DNA of 13,807 nucleotides from Acidimicrobiia bacterium (GTDB lineage: Bacteria; Actinomycetota; Acidimicrobiia; IMCC26256; JAENVU01): contig JAENVU010000059.1 in the NCBI GenBank assembly GCA_016650415.1, positions 1 to 13,807 on the forward strand, read 5' to 3'. This document shows positions 6,894 through 13,672 of the stretch, one piece after another. A model generated the notes under the pieces. The model worked only from the letters and a program-made list of their open reading frames with translations, had not been told where the DNA came from and searched no databases. The stretch's first letter is position 1. Every line of letters begins with the position of its first letter. The position numbers and the translations under genes are program-made.

Positions 6894-7340
6894 TTAGTCC
6901 TGGGTGCCCGAAAACCGCGAAGGGTCGAGCTGGACGAGGAATTCGGCACACCGGTCCGCCTCGTCGGTCTCACCGATGACGGCCGCGATGCGCCGCAGGC
7001 CGTCGAGCGCCGACAGAAAGCCCCGATTCTCGGGGTGGGAACCCCGGACGTATCCGGATCCCCGCCACCCTGATTGGCGCAGCTGATCCAGCCCCCGGTG
7101 GTAGCCGACGCGGTAGTACGCGTACGCCTCGATGTCGTCCCGGGCGGTGTCGCCCAACGCGGCCCACGCGCTGACGCACCGGGGCCGGGCCGCGGCGATC
7201 GCCTGCAACTGCGCCCGGCGCGCATCGAGGTCCGGATCCGCAACTGCCGCGGCCAGCGCCGCGAGCACATCGCTCGGCTCGGACGGGAGCACGGTCTCGG
7301 GTGGGCCTCCGCGATGGAGACCAATGGGTTGGTCGGTCAT
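6894..7340 (-). CDS. DUF3151 family protein
   Basis: This 148-residue soluble protein belongs to DUF3151, an actinobacterial family of unknown function. The recognition rests on GLHRGGPPETVLP near the N-terminus, the central GYHRGLDQLRQSGWRGSGYV block and the following HPENRGFLSAL, with a C-terminal helix ending in a CAEFLVQLDP motif. No catalytic motif or membrane segment is seen. It is likely helical, from the Ala and Leu spacing, and the helical-repeat-like pattern would suit a scaffold, but that is a guess. ATG at 7340 is preferred; a GTG one codon earlier is possible. No Shine-Dalgarno sequence is present, and a -10 box sits 6 bases before the ATG, so a leaderless mRNA is likely. It is divergent from the phosphatase cluster and lies upstream of gmd, probably in one transcript. 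Confidence 0.88.
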   Translation of the reverse strand: MTDQPIGLHRGGPPETVLPSEPSDVLAALAAAVADPDLDARRAQLQAIAAARPRCVSAWAALGDTARDDIEAYAYYRVGYHRGLDQLRQSGWRGSGYVRGSHPENRGFLSALDGLRRIAAVIGETDEADRCAEFLVQLDPSRFSGTQD

Positions 7341-7346
7341 CACCGC

Positions 7347-7352
7347 AATGTA
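7347..7352 (-). promoter_or_regulatory. -10 box for DUF3151-gmd, leaderless geometry
   Basis: TACATT on the - strand is followed by six bases (GCGGTG) and then the ATG at 7340. That distance places the transcription start on the A of the ATG, the standard layout of leaderless actinobacterial genes. No good -35 is visible. Confidence 0.5.
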
Positions 7353-7406
7353 CCGGCACCCGGCACCCCGACCTCTCCGCGCGAGTCCTCGGCGAACCCC
7401 CGCCGG

Positions 7407-7412
7407 TACGAT
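7407..7412 (+). promoter_or_regulatory. -10 box for the phosphatase cluster, leaderless geometry
   Basis: TACGAT is followed by six bases (CGGGCC) and then the GTG at 7419, so transcription is predicted to start on the G of the start codon. There is no Shine-Dalgarno sequence. The same spacing occurs on the opposite strand 55 bases away. The -35 region is weak. Confidence 0.5.
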
Positions 7413-7418
7413 CGGGCC

Positions 7419-8090
7419 GTGACCTCTCCGACGACGCTCATCCTGGTTCGCCATGCGGTCACGGCCGAGACCGGCCCGAAGCTCTCGGGGCGCACTCCCG
7501 GAATCGACCTGTCCGAGCTGGGCAACGAGCAGGCCCGCACGACGGCCGGCCGGTTGGCCGATCTGCCGGTCGCGGCGATCTACGCGAGCCCGATCGAACG
7601 CACCCAACAGACCGCGGCGCACATCGCCGAGCATCATGATGTCGGCGTCCAGACCTGCGACGGCGTCATCGAGGCCGACTACGGCGAGTGGACCGGCGGC
7701 ACCATCGCCGAGCTGGCCAAGACGGATCTCTGGAAGACCGTGCAGCGCGCGCCCTCGCGGGCCCGGTTCCCGAACGGCGAGTCCATCGCCGAGATGCAGT
7801 CGCGCGTGGTGACGGCACTCGAAGCCCTGGTCGCCGAGCATCGCGGCTCGCTCATCGTGGTGGTGTCCCACGCCGATCCGATCAAGTCCGCGATCGCACA
7901 CTTCACCGGCGTTCATCTCGACCTGTTCCAACGCATCAACGTGTCGCCCGCGTCGGTCACCGCGTTCGCCCTGGGTGTGCACGGCGCGATGTTGATGAAA
8001 TGCAACGACACCGGGTCACTGTCCGAGTTCATTCCCGTGCCCGAAGCCGACGCCGATTCCGGAGCGGAGACCGAGCAGACCGACGCATGA
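7419..8090 (+). CDS. Histidine phosphatase family protein, MSMEG_4193 type
   Basis: This 223-residue protein belongs to the phosphoglycerate-mutase-like histidine phosphatases, in the actinobacterial MSMEG_4193 subfamily (TIGR03848). It is expected to hydrolyse or transfer phosphate through a phosphohistidine, in the cytoplasm; the substrate is not known. The N-terminal LVRHA gives the nucleophile His12 with Arg11. SPIERTQQTA supplies the second arginine, EADYGEW (Glu85, Glu90) the acidic region, and VVSHADPIK the second histidine, His151. The GTG at 7419 is chosen because RHA belongs within the first 15 residues and because the frame further upstream is antisense to DUF3151. The last bases overlap the next gene as ATGA, so translation is coupled. 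The Glu/Asp/Thr-rich last 20 residues look disordered. Family call is secure, reaction unknown. Confidence 0.93.
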   Translation: MTSPTTLILVRHAVTAETGPKLSGRTPGIDLSELGNEQARTTAGRLADLPVAAIYASPIERTQQTAAHIAEHHDVGVQTCDGVIEADYGEWTGGTIAELAKTDLWKTVQRAPSRARFPNGESIAEMQSRVVTALEALVAEHRGSLIVVVSHADPIKSAIAHFTGVHLDLFQRINVSPASVTAFALGVHGAMLMKCNDTGSLSEFIPVPEADADSGAETEQTDA

Positions 8091-8611
8091 GCATCATCGA
8101 ACTCGACAACGTCGATTCGCTCGGCGCCGGCGCGATCGGCGAACCCGGCCAGCGGGTCTTCTACATCCAGGCCGACAAGCGCGGCAGCCGGCTCACCGTG
8201 CTCGTCGAGAAGGAGCAGGTCGCACTGCTCGCGCACGAGGCGGTGACGTTCCTCGACCGGATCGCGTTGGACCACCCGGAGCCGCCGGGCGAGAGCATCG
8301 CCATGCATCCGAGCGCGGCCGGGGTGTCCGAACCGGCGGTTCCGCTGTTCCGGGCCCGGATGATCGGGCTCGGCTTCGAACCCGATCGGGGGCTGGTCCT
8401 GATCGAACTGCGCGAGCACGCCGAAGACGAGGACGACGGCCTGAGCGACGAGGATTCCGAGGGATATGTCGCACGGATCTTCGCGACCCGCGCGCAGGTG
8501 CGGGCGATGGCCGCCCGGGGCACCGATGCGGTCGCCGGTGGTCGACCGGCATGTCAGCTCTGCGAGTTCCCGATGGACCCTTCGGGTCACATCTGCCCGC
8601 GGTGGAATTGA
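8087..8611 (+). CDS. DUF3090 family protein (TIGR03847)
   Basis: This 174-residue protein of unknown function is found next to the MSMEG_4193-type phosphatase and the SCO1664-type protein across actinobacteria. The body opens with a stretch holding GQRVFYIQAD and a conserved LTVLVEKEQVALLA strand-helix pair. An acidic stretch follows (EDEDDGLSDEDSEG), and the C-terminus is CQLCEFPMDPSGHICPRWN with Cys156, Cys159, His168 and Cys170. These can form a small zinc site of the kind usual for this family. ATG at 8087 overlaps the phosphatase stop (ATGA), and the TGA lies inside the start region of the next gene, so all three are made from one transcript. No signal peptide or membrane helix. Function not known; the fixed neighbourhood suggests the three products work together. 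Confidence 0.92.
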   Translation: MSIIELDNVDSLGAGAIGEPGQRVFYIQADKRGSRLTVLVEKEQVALLAHEAVTFLDRIALDHPEPPGESIAMHPSAAGVSEPAVPLFRARMIGLGFEPDRGLVLIELREHAEDEDDGLSDEDSEGYVARIFATRAQVRAMAARGTDAVAGGRPACQLCEFPMDPSGHICPRWN

Positions 8612-9321
8612 CTCCGGACGCGCCCGCCGACCTTCTGATCCACGGCGATCTCGAGGTCGTCGGACGGGTGGCCTGGTCGTCCAACGCGGCCCTGCTCGTC
8701 ACCGTCGAGCGGGATGACGTGCAGGCGCTCGCGGTCTACAAACCCGAGCAGGGCGAGCGGCCGCTCTGGGATTTCCCCACCGGCACGCTGTGTCGCCGTG
8801 AGTTCGCGGCCTACCGGCTGAGCGAGGCGCTCGGGTGGGGCCTGATTCCCCTCACGGTGCTGCGAGACGGGCCGTTCGGGATCGGTTCGGTGCAACGGTT
8901 CGTCGAACACGATCCGGACGAGCACTACTTCACGCTGCTCGAACATCATGTCGACGAGTTCATGAGATTCGCGATCTTCGACGTGATCGCGAACAACGCC
9001 GACCGCAAGGGCGGGCATTGTCTCCGGGAGTTGCAGTCGTCCCGCATCTTCGGGATCGATCACGGGCTGACGTTCCACGTCGCGCCGAAACTCCGCACGG
9101 TGATCTGGGACTTCGCCGGGGAGGTCGTACCGCGTCCGCTGCTGACCGACGTGGAGCGGCTGCGCGCCGCGCTCGACGGTGCCCTGGGCGATGAGTTCGC
9201 CGGGCTACTGCATCGAGCCGAGGTCGACGCGATGGTGCGGCGGATCGACGAGCTGCTCGACGATCCCCGCCTCCCCGAACCCGACGAGGGCTACCACTCC
9301 GTCCCCTGGCCCATGATCTGA
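8602..9321 (+). CDS. SCO1664 family protein, PI3/4-kinase-like fold
   Basis: This 239-residue protein belongs to the SCO1664 family (TIGR03843), distantly related to phosphatidylinositol 3/4-kinase-like and HipA-like kinases. Visible kinase-type elements are AVYKP with a candidate ATP-binding lysine (Lys47), the catalytic-loop-like DVIANNADRKGGH (Asp127, Asn132, Asp134) and GIDHGLTF with a metal-binding Asp153. These suggest an active phosphotransferase, but no substrate is known. The GTG at 8602 gives an N-terminus (MELTPDAPADLL) that fits the family and overlaps the DUF3090 stop by 10 bases. An ATG at 8551 would add 17 residues read from within DUF3090 and a TTG at 8608 would remove two; neither has a clear Shine-Dalgarno sequence. 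In many actinobacteria the mycothiol ligase gene mshC follows; here a convergent gene follows instead. Confidence 0.9.
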   Translation: MELTPDAPADLLIHGDLEVVGRVAWSSNAALLVTVERDDVQALAVYKPEQGERPLWDFPTGTLCRREFAAYRLSEALGWGLIPLTVLRDGPFGIGSVQRFVEHDPDEHYFTLLEHHVDEFMRFAIFDVIANNADRKGGHCLRELQSSRIFGIDHGLTFHVAPKLRTVIWDFAGEVVPRPLLTDVERLRAALDGALGDEFAGLLHRAEVDAMVRRIDELLDDPRLPEPDEGYHSVPWPMI

Positions 9322-9335
9322 ACGGATGATCAGGA

Positions 9336-9390
9336 GGCTGCGCCGAGAAGCTCCGGCTCGGACCCCAACGCCCGACACCGTGGCGCAGCC
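9336..9390 (+). terminator. Nested inverted repeat between convergent genes, possible terminator
   Basis: GGCTGCGCC (9336-9344) and GGCGCAGCC (9382-9390) form a perfect 9-bp inverted repeat with a 37-base interior. That interior can fold its own CCGAG/CTCGG hairpin (9343-9347, 9357-9361), which shares two bases with the outer arm. It starts 15 bases after the SCO1664-type stop, and repeat copy 3 follows within 6 bases. There is no U-tract, but the position fits transcription stop for both convergent genes. Confidence 0.4.
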
Positions 9391-9395
9391 GTGGT

Positions 9396-9427
9396 CCGAG
9401 CGGCCCGGCCCGCAGGGCCAAGAGCGG
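9396..9427 (+). repeat. Structured dispersed repeat, copy 3
   Basis: The + strand carries CCGAGCGGCCC, the hairpin GGCCC-GCA-GGGCC (9407-9411 and 9415-9419) and AAGAGCGG, identical over 32 bases to the reverse strand at 4661-4692. It ends 4 bases before the stop codon of the convergent acyl-AMP ligase gene. A TTTT run follows at 9430-9433, overlapping that stop. Confidence 0.85.
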
Positions 9428-9431
9428 AGTT

Positions 9432-11096
9432 TTAGACCGGCTCGATGATGTCGTCGAGGTAGCGGGCGCGACAGAGGGAGCGCTGGAGCTTGCCGGACGA
9501 TGTCTTCGGCAGGGTGCCGGGACTCACGAGCACGACCTCGCCCGGCGGGATGCCGATGGCGTGGGTCACGTGCTCGATGATGTCGGTGCGGAGTGGATCG
9601 GCGTCCTCGCCGGCCGCCCGGGTCTCGGCCACGATCACGATGGATTCCCGGTTGCGGCGGCCGGTCGCGCCGAACGCGATCACGTTGCCGGCGCGCACGC
9701 CCGTCGCGCGCGCCGCGGCGCGTTCGACGTCTTCGGGGAACACGTTGCGACCACCCACGATGATCACATCCTTGCGCCGGCCGCAGATCACCACCTCGTC
9801 GTCGACGAGGTAGCCGAGGTCACCGGTACGGAGCCAGCCGTCGGTGATGGCGGCGGCGGTGGCAGCCGGATTCTTGAAGTACCCGGGGGTGATGGAGTTC
9901 CCGCGTAGCTCGATCTCACCGACCTCGCGTTCGGCGCGCGCGGCACCCGTGTCGGGATCCACGATGCGGAGTTCCAAACCGTCGAGGACGTGCCCGAGCT
10001 TGGGAAGGCGGCGGGCGTTGGGTGCGTCGGTGGCGACGGGCGTGGCGTACTGGTCGGTCTCGAGGACGCGACGATCGACGGTGTCGACCTGGAGGCCGGT
10101 GCCGGGTGCCGGGAAGCTGATGGCGAGCGTGGCTTCGGCCATGCCGTACACACAGAACGGGACGCGGGGGTCGAGTCCGAACTTGGCGCCGGCCTCCAGG
10201 AAGGCCTCGACCGCGTCCGGGTCGATGGGTTCGGCGCCATTGAGCGCGAGTCGCCAGGCCGACAGGTCCAGGTCGGTGGCGCGGCGCATGGCCCGAGCCG
10301 CGAGGGCGTAGGAGAAGTTCGGCCCTCCGGTGAGCGTGCACCGGAATCGGGACATCCACTCCATCCAGCGCAGCGGCGCGGCCAAGAAGTCCTGCGGCCC
10401 GGCGAGCACCAGATCCACGCCGGTGGTCATCGGCACGCCGAGCAGACCGATGAGACCCATGTCGTGATACAGCGGCAGCCACGACGCGACCCGGTCCGTG
10501 GTCGGATCCAGCCCGGAGCCGGCGGCGATCGCGTCGATGTTCGCGGTGACACAGCGATGCGGGAGCATGACCCCCTTGGGGTCGGAGGTACTTCCGCTCG
10601 TGAACTGCAGGATCGCGAGGGAATCCGGGTCGATCGTCGGTTCGCGGTAGTCGGCCGGCGATCGACCGCCCAGGTCCGAGAACGGGGTGCTCGCGATGTC
10701 GTCGGGAATGAACTCCTGGAGCAGTGGATCGACCAGCACCGTGCCGATCTCCGCGTTCTCGATCCGGTTGCGGGTGGCGTCGATGAACTCGTCCATCGAT
10801 CCGAGTCGCATGGGCAAGGGGAGCATGGCGACGGTCGCACCCGCGAGCCAGGTCGCCCGAATCGCGGTCACGAGGTCGCGCGAGGTCGGGCCGAGTATCC
10901 CCACCGTCGTCCCCGGCCCCGCGCCGCGCTCGTGCAGCGCGGCAGCCATCGCCCGAGCATCGTCGTGGAGTACCGACCACGCCACCTCTTCGGTGTCGTA
11001 GCCCGGACCGTCGACGGCACCGGTGACGAACGTGATGCTCGCGGGTCTGGTTGCGGCTGCCGCGAGGCGGGGTAAGAGCGTGGTGTTGTCAGTCAT
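9432..11096 (-). CDS. Fatty acyl-AMP ligase (FAAL-type adenylating enzyme)
   Basis: This 554-residue enzyme of the ANL superfamily activates a fatty acid with ATP to the acyl-adenylate. FAALs pass the acyl group to a carrier protein of a lipid, polyketide or peptide pathway rather than to CoA. Seen in order: FTSGSTSDPKG (165-175, the ATP-phosphate loop), LPLYHDMGLIG with Tyr210-His211-Asp212, GGPNFSYALAAR, NGAEPI, YGMAEATLA (317-325), TGDLGYL, GRRKDVIIVGGRNVFPEDVE and the C-terminal LPKTSSGKLQ with the catalytic Lys536. YHDMGLI and the YGMAEATLA form favour FAAL over acyl-CoA synthetase. No carrier or thioesterase domain is fused, and no polyketide synthase, peptide synthetase or carrier gene lies in the window. 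It starts 34 bases after nhaA on the same strand, with only a poor AGCAGG as ribosome binding site. Whether it is a true FAAL or an acyl-CoA ligase needs the insertion motif checked. Confidence 0.88.
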   Translation of the reverse strand: MTDNTTLLPRLAAAATRPASITFVTGAVDGPGYDTEEVAWSVLHDDARAMAAALHERGAGPGTTVGILGPTSRDLVTAIRATWLAGATVAMLPLPMRLGSMDEFIDATRNRIENAEIGTVLVDPLLQEFIPDDIASTPFSDLGGRSPADYREPTIDPDSLAILQFTSGSTSDPKGVMLPHRCVTANIDAIAAGSGLDPTTDRVASWLPLYHDMGLIGLLGVPMTTGVDLVLAGPQDFLAAPLRWMEWMSRFRCTLTGGPNFSYALAARAMRRATDLDLSAWRLALNGAEPIDPDAVEAFLEAGAKFGLDPRVPFCVYGMAEATLAISFPAPGTGLQVDTVDRRVLETDQYATPVATDAPNARRLPKLGHVLDGLELRIVDPDTGAARAEREVGEIELRGNSITPGYFKNPAATAAAITDGWLRTGDLGYLVDDEVVICGRRKDVIIVGGRNVFPEDVERAAARATGVRAGNVIAFGATGRRNRESIVIVAETRAAGEDADPLRTDIIEHVTHAIGIPPGEVVLVSPGTLPKTSSGKLQRSLCRARYLDDIIEPV

Positions 11097-11130
11097 CTGG
11101 CCTGCTTGGACATCCCGTAGGCCTGGCAGG

Positions 11131-12300
11131 TTACGCGGGAGCGTCCGTTTCCGACGGGATCGTCCGAAGCATTCCGGCGGCGGCGATCGCGGCGGCGATG
11201 GAAGTCACGAGGATTGCGAGTTTCGCGATGTCGAGCGGGGTTCCATTGAAGGCCAACGCGGCAACGAAGAGCGACACCGTGAACCCGATGCCCCCCAGGA
11301 GACCGATCGTCAGTACCTCGCGTGGTCCGACTCCGGGCGGGAGTCGTCCGCCGAGGCGGGTGGCGATGAAGACGCCGGCGCCGATGCCGGCGACCTTGCC
11401 CACGACGAGCCCGAGCCCGATGCCGATCGCGAGCGGACTCCGAGCGGCATCGGCGATGCGATCTCCCGAAATCACGATGCCGGCGTTGGCCAGCGCAAAG
11501 AGTGGCAGTACGACGAAGCTGCTCCACGGGTGGAGGGCGTGTTCGAGGCTCGCCAGGACGTCCCGCCCCGATCGCGTCCGGACGGGCGTGAGGAATCCCA
11601 GCATGACGCCGGCGATCGTCGCGTGGAGTCCCGAACGCAGCACGAGGAGCCAGAGGATGACTGCAGGGAGGATGTACCACGCCGGGTGATCCGCGAATCG
11701 GCGCATGACGATGGCCACGCCGCCGACGCCGATCGCGCCGAGGAGCGCCGGGAGCGAGAACCCGTGCGAATAGAAGATGGCGATGACGGCGATCGCGCCG
11801 AGATCGTCGACGATGGCGAGGGTCAGGAGGGTCAAACCGACTCCGCTCGGTGCCCGGGTGCCGAAGATGCGGAGGATCCCGATCGCGAAGGCGATGTCGG
11901 TCGCCATCGGTATGCCCCAGCCCTTGCCGAAGTCGGTCCCGGCGGTGACGATCAGGAAGATCAGCGCGGGGAACACCATGCCGCCGATCGCGGCGGCGAC
12001 CGGCACCGACGCCGTCCGCGGGTCTCGCAGTTCGCCGTCGACGACTTCGCGTTTGATCTCGAGGCCGACGACGAAGAAGAAGATCGCCATCAGGCCCTCG
12101 TTCACCCACGCCGAGAGGCTCAGTGCGTGGTCGGGGCCGGGCAGCGAGAGGTGCTGGGTCCAGGTCGTGGTGTACGAACTCGGCGCGAGGTTGGCCCAGG
12201 CGATCGCGGTGACCGTCGCGAGCATGAGGACGACACCACCGGCGCTCTCCGTGCGGAGAAATTCGCCGACGCGGCGAAAGGGGAGGATTGGTCGGGCCAT
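11131..12300 (-). CDS. nhaA: Na+/H+ antiporter NhaA
   Basis: NhaA is an inner-membrane antiporter that expels one Na+ (or Li+) for two H+, for pH and salt balance. The 389-residue length matches E. coli NhaA (388). The signature FFFVVGLEIKREVVDGEL is followed by MATDIAFAIG with Asp135, LAIVDDLGAI with the ion-binding pair Asp165-Asp166, PLFALANAG, and GLVVGKVAG with Lys302. These correspond to Asp133, Asp163, Asp164 and Lys300 of E. coli, so the transport site is intact. About twelve hydrophobic segments are apparent. CGGAG lies 8-12 bases before the ATG. It follows the ClC gene by 97 bases and precedes the acyl-AMP ligase by 34 on the same strand. A TAGGAT on the - strand at 12362-12367 could be a -10 box for its own promoter, but no -35 supports it. 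Confidence 0.97.
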   Translation of the reverse strand: MARPILPFRRVGEFLRTESAGGVVLMLATVTAIAWANLAPSSYTTTWTQHLSLPGPDHALSLSAWVNEGLMAIFFFVVGLEIKREVVDGELRDPRTASVPVAAAIGGMVFPALIFLIVTAGTDFGKGWGIPMATDIAFAIGILRIFGTRAPSGVGLTLLTLAIVDDLGAIAVIAIFYSHGFSLPALLGAIGVGGVAIVMRRFADHPAWYILPAVILWLLVLRSGLHATIAGVMLGFLTPVRTRSGRDVLASLEHALHPWSSFVVLPLFALANAGIVISGDRIADAARSPLAIGIGLGLVVGKVAGIGAGVFIATRLGGRLPPGVGPREVLTIGLLGGIGFTVSLFVAALAFNGTPLDIAKLAILVTSIAAAIAAAGMLRTIPSETDAPA

Positions 12301-12399
12301 GCTGAGACTCCGGGTGGTTCGCGGGGTGATGCCGACCAGACTTCCCGGCGCTCCAGGGTCGATCCTAGGCGACGGGGGTTCGAGAGATCCGGCCGGGGC

Positions 12400-13665
12400 T
12401 CAGGCGCTCGCGGGCTCGATGCGGGAACGTTGGTACGCAGTGACGCATTGTTTGCCCATCATGAGATCCGCGACGACGGCCGCGAGCAGGGCGGGCACGA
12501 CGTAGGTGGCTCGGCCGGAGGTCTCGGCCACGAACATCACCGCGGTGAGGGGCACGCGATATCCCGCGCCGAGGAACGCCGCGATCCCGACGATGAGGAA
12601 CATCGTGTCTTCCGCCCGGCCGAATAGGTTGCCGGTGGCCCGTCCGAGGAGCGCGCCGGCGACGACGAGCGGAATGAACAAACCCCCGGCGCCACCCCCC
12701 GCGGTCGCGGCCGCGGTGGCCAGACAGCGCAGGACGAGGATCAGTAAGAGCACCGGCACCGCGCGGTTCGGCTTCAGGGCCCAGCTGATCGCGTCGTAGC
12801 CGGGGCCGAGCGTCAGGTTCCGGCCGGTCGCCAGCCGCGAGACGACGAGGAGCGCGGCCGTGGTCGCCGCCGCCCCCGCAATGCGCACCGGAAGGGAGTA
12901 CCGCCGAGTCAGCGACTTGGCGAACCCGATGAGCCGAGAGAACAGCCGGGCACCGAGGCCGCCGACCACACCGAGTCCCAGCGCGCCGATCAGCGTGCTG
13001 GCTTCGAACCCCACGTGACCGTGCGCCTCGAACAGGGGCGTGGTTCCGTTGACCGCGGCGAAGCCGAGGTACCCGGTCGCACCGGCAACGAGGCACGGAA
13101 GCAGTTTCCTCGGTGCGAAATCGTCGGTGAACGGAACTTCGATCGCGAACAAGGCGCCGGTGGCGGGGGCCTTGAAGATCGCGGCCACGCCGGCGGCGGC
13201 GCCGGCGGTCATCAGGACCTTGGCGTCGATCGAGCCGAACAACCAACGGAGGCGATCCTGGATCACCGTGCCGACAGCGCCGCCCGTGAAGATCGACAGA
13301 CCCTCGAGTCCCATCGCCCCGCCGAACCCGATCGTACAAAGAGAGGCGACGACGCCGCCCGGCGCAGTGCGGGCCTTCATGTCTTCGTTGGGATCGTGGA
13401 ATGCTCGGAGCCACGTATCGGCCAGACCGGGTGCGGCGCGGAATGCCAAGTACCGCAGGGCCAGTGCGGCGAGAACCAGGCCAACTGCCGGTGCGGCGAC
13501 GACGGCCCAGACCGGGAGGCCCTGCACCCACTCGAGCAGGTTGAGGGTCAGCTTCTCGGCGCCGGCGACGAGCAGACCGGTGACGATTCCGACCAATGCC
13601 GACGCGCCGAGGAGTTCCCAGGATCGTTGCGCGAAGCCGCGCAGGCGCGCTGGATTGGGGATCAT
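12400..13665 (-). CDS. ClC-family chloride transporter with non-canonical ion-site residues
   Basis: This 421-residue membrane protein belongs to the ClC family of chloride channels and Cl-/H+ exchangers, with about ten or more hydrophobic segments and no CBS domains. The gating glutamate is kept: GREGP of E. coli ClC reads GLEGL with Glu121. The GxFxP motif is GLFIP (328-332). Other ion-site positions differ. The internal proton glutamate (second Glu of IIEE) is Val177 in AIEVPF, as in channel-type ClCs. The GSGIP loop appears as PGLAD (near residue 78), so the chloride-coordinating serine is missing. The Tyr445 position (KPLYS) reads KQCVT with Val408. The ATG at 13665 lies 7 bases after the preceding gene's stop and has no clear Shine-Dalgarno sequence, so coupling is likely. 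Family call is firm; exchanger or channel mode is not decided. Confidence 0.92.
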   Translation of the reverse strand: MIPNPARLRGFAQRSWELLGASALVGIVTGLLVAGAEKLTLNLLEWVQGLPVWAVVAAPAVGLVLAALALRYLAFRAAPGLADTWLRAFHDPNEDMKARTAPGGVVASLCTIGFGGAMGLEGLSIFTGGAVGTVIQDRLRWLFGSIDAKVLMTAGAAAGVAAIFKAPATGALFAIEVPFTDDFAPRKLLPCLVAGATGYLGFAAVNGTTPLFEAHGHVGFEASTLIGALGLGVVGGLGARLFSRLIGFAKSLTRRYSLPVRIAGAAATTAALLVVSRLATGRNLTLGPGYDAISWALKPNRAVPVLLLILVLRCLATAAATAGGGAGGLFIPLVVAGALLGRATGNLFGRAEDTMFLIVGIAAFLGAGYRVPLTAVMFVAETSGRATYVVPALLAAVVADLMMGKQCVTAYQRSRIEPASA

Positions 13666-13672
13666 CCCGGGA

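Noticed and set aside
7074..7418. Upstream extension of the histidine phosphatase
   Set aside because: It is antisense to DUF3151 and would put the catalytic RHA far from the N-terminus.
8551..8601. ATG at 8551 as start of the SCO1664-type gene
   Set aside because: It would overlap DUF3090 by 61 bases through its zinc-site codons; family-like sequence begins only after 8602. Not fully excluded.
12301..12399. Promoter between ClC and nhaA
   Set aside because: TAGGAT (-) at 12362-12367 could be a -10 box but no -35 is visible and the operon could be transcribed from upstream, so it is not listed as a feature.
11023..12627. Long open frame on the + strand opposite nhaA (534 codons)
   Set aside because: Antisense to a complete NhaA with all ion-site residues; low-complexity Arg/Asp/Glu-rich translation and no ribosome binding site.
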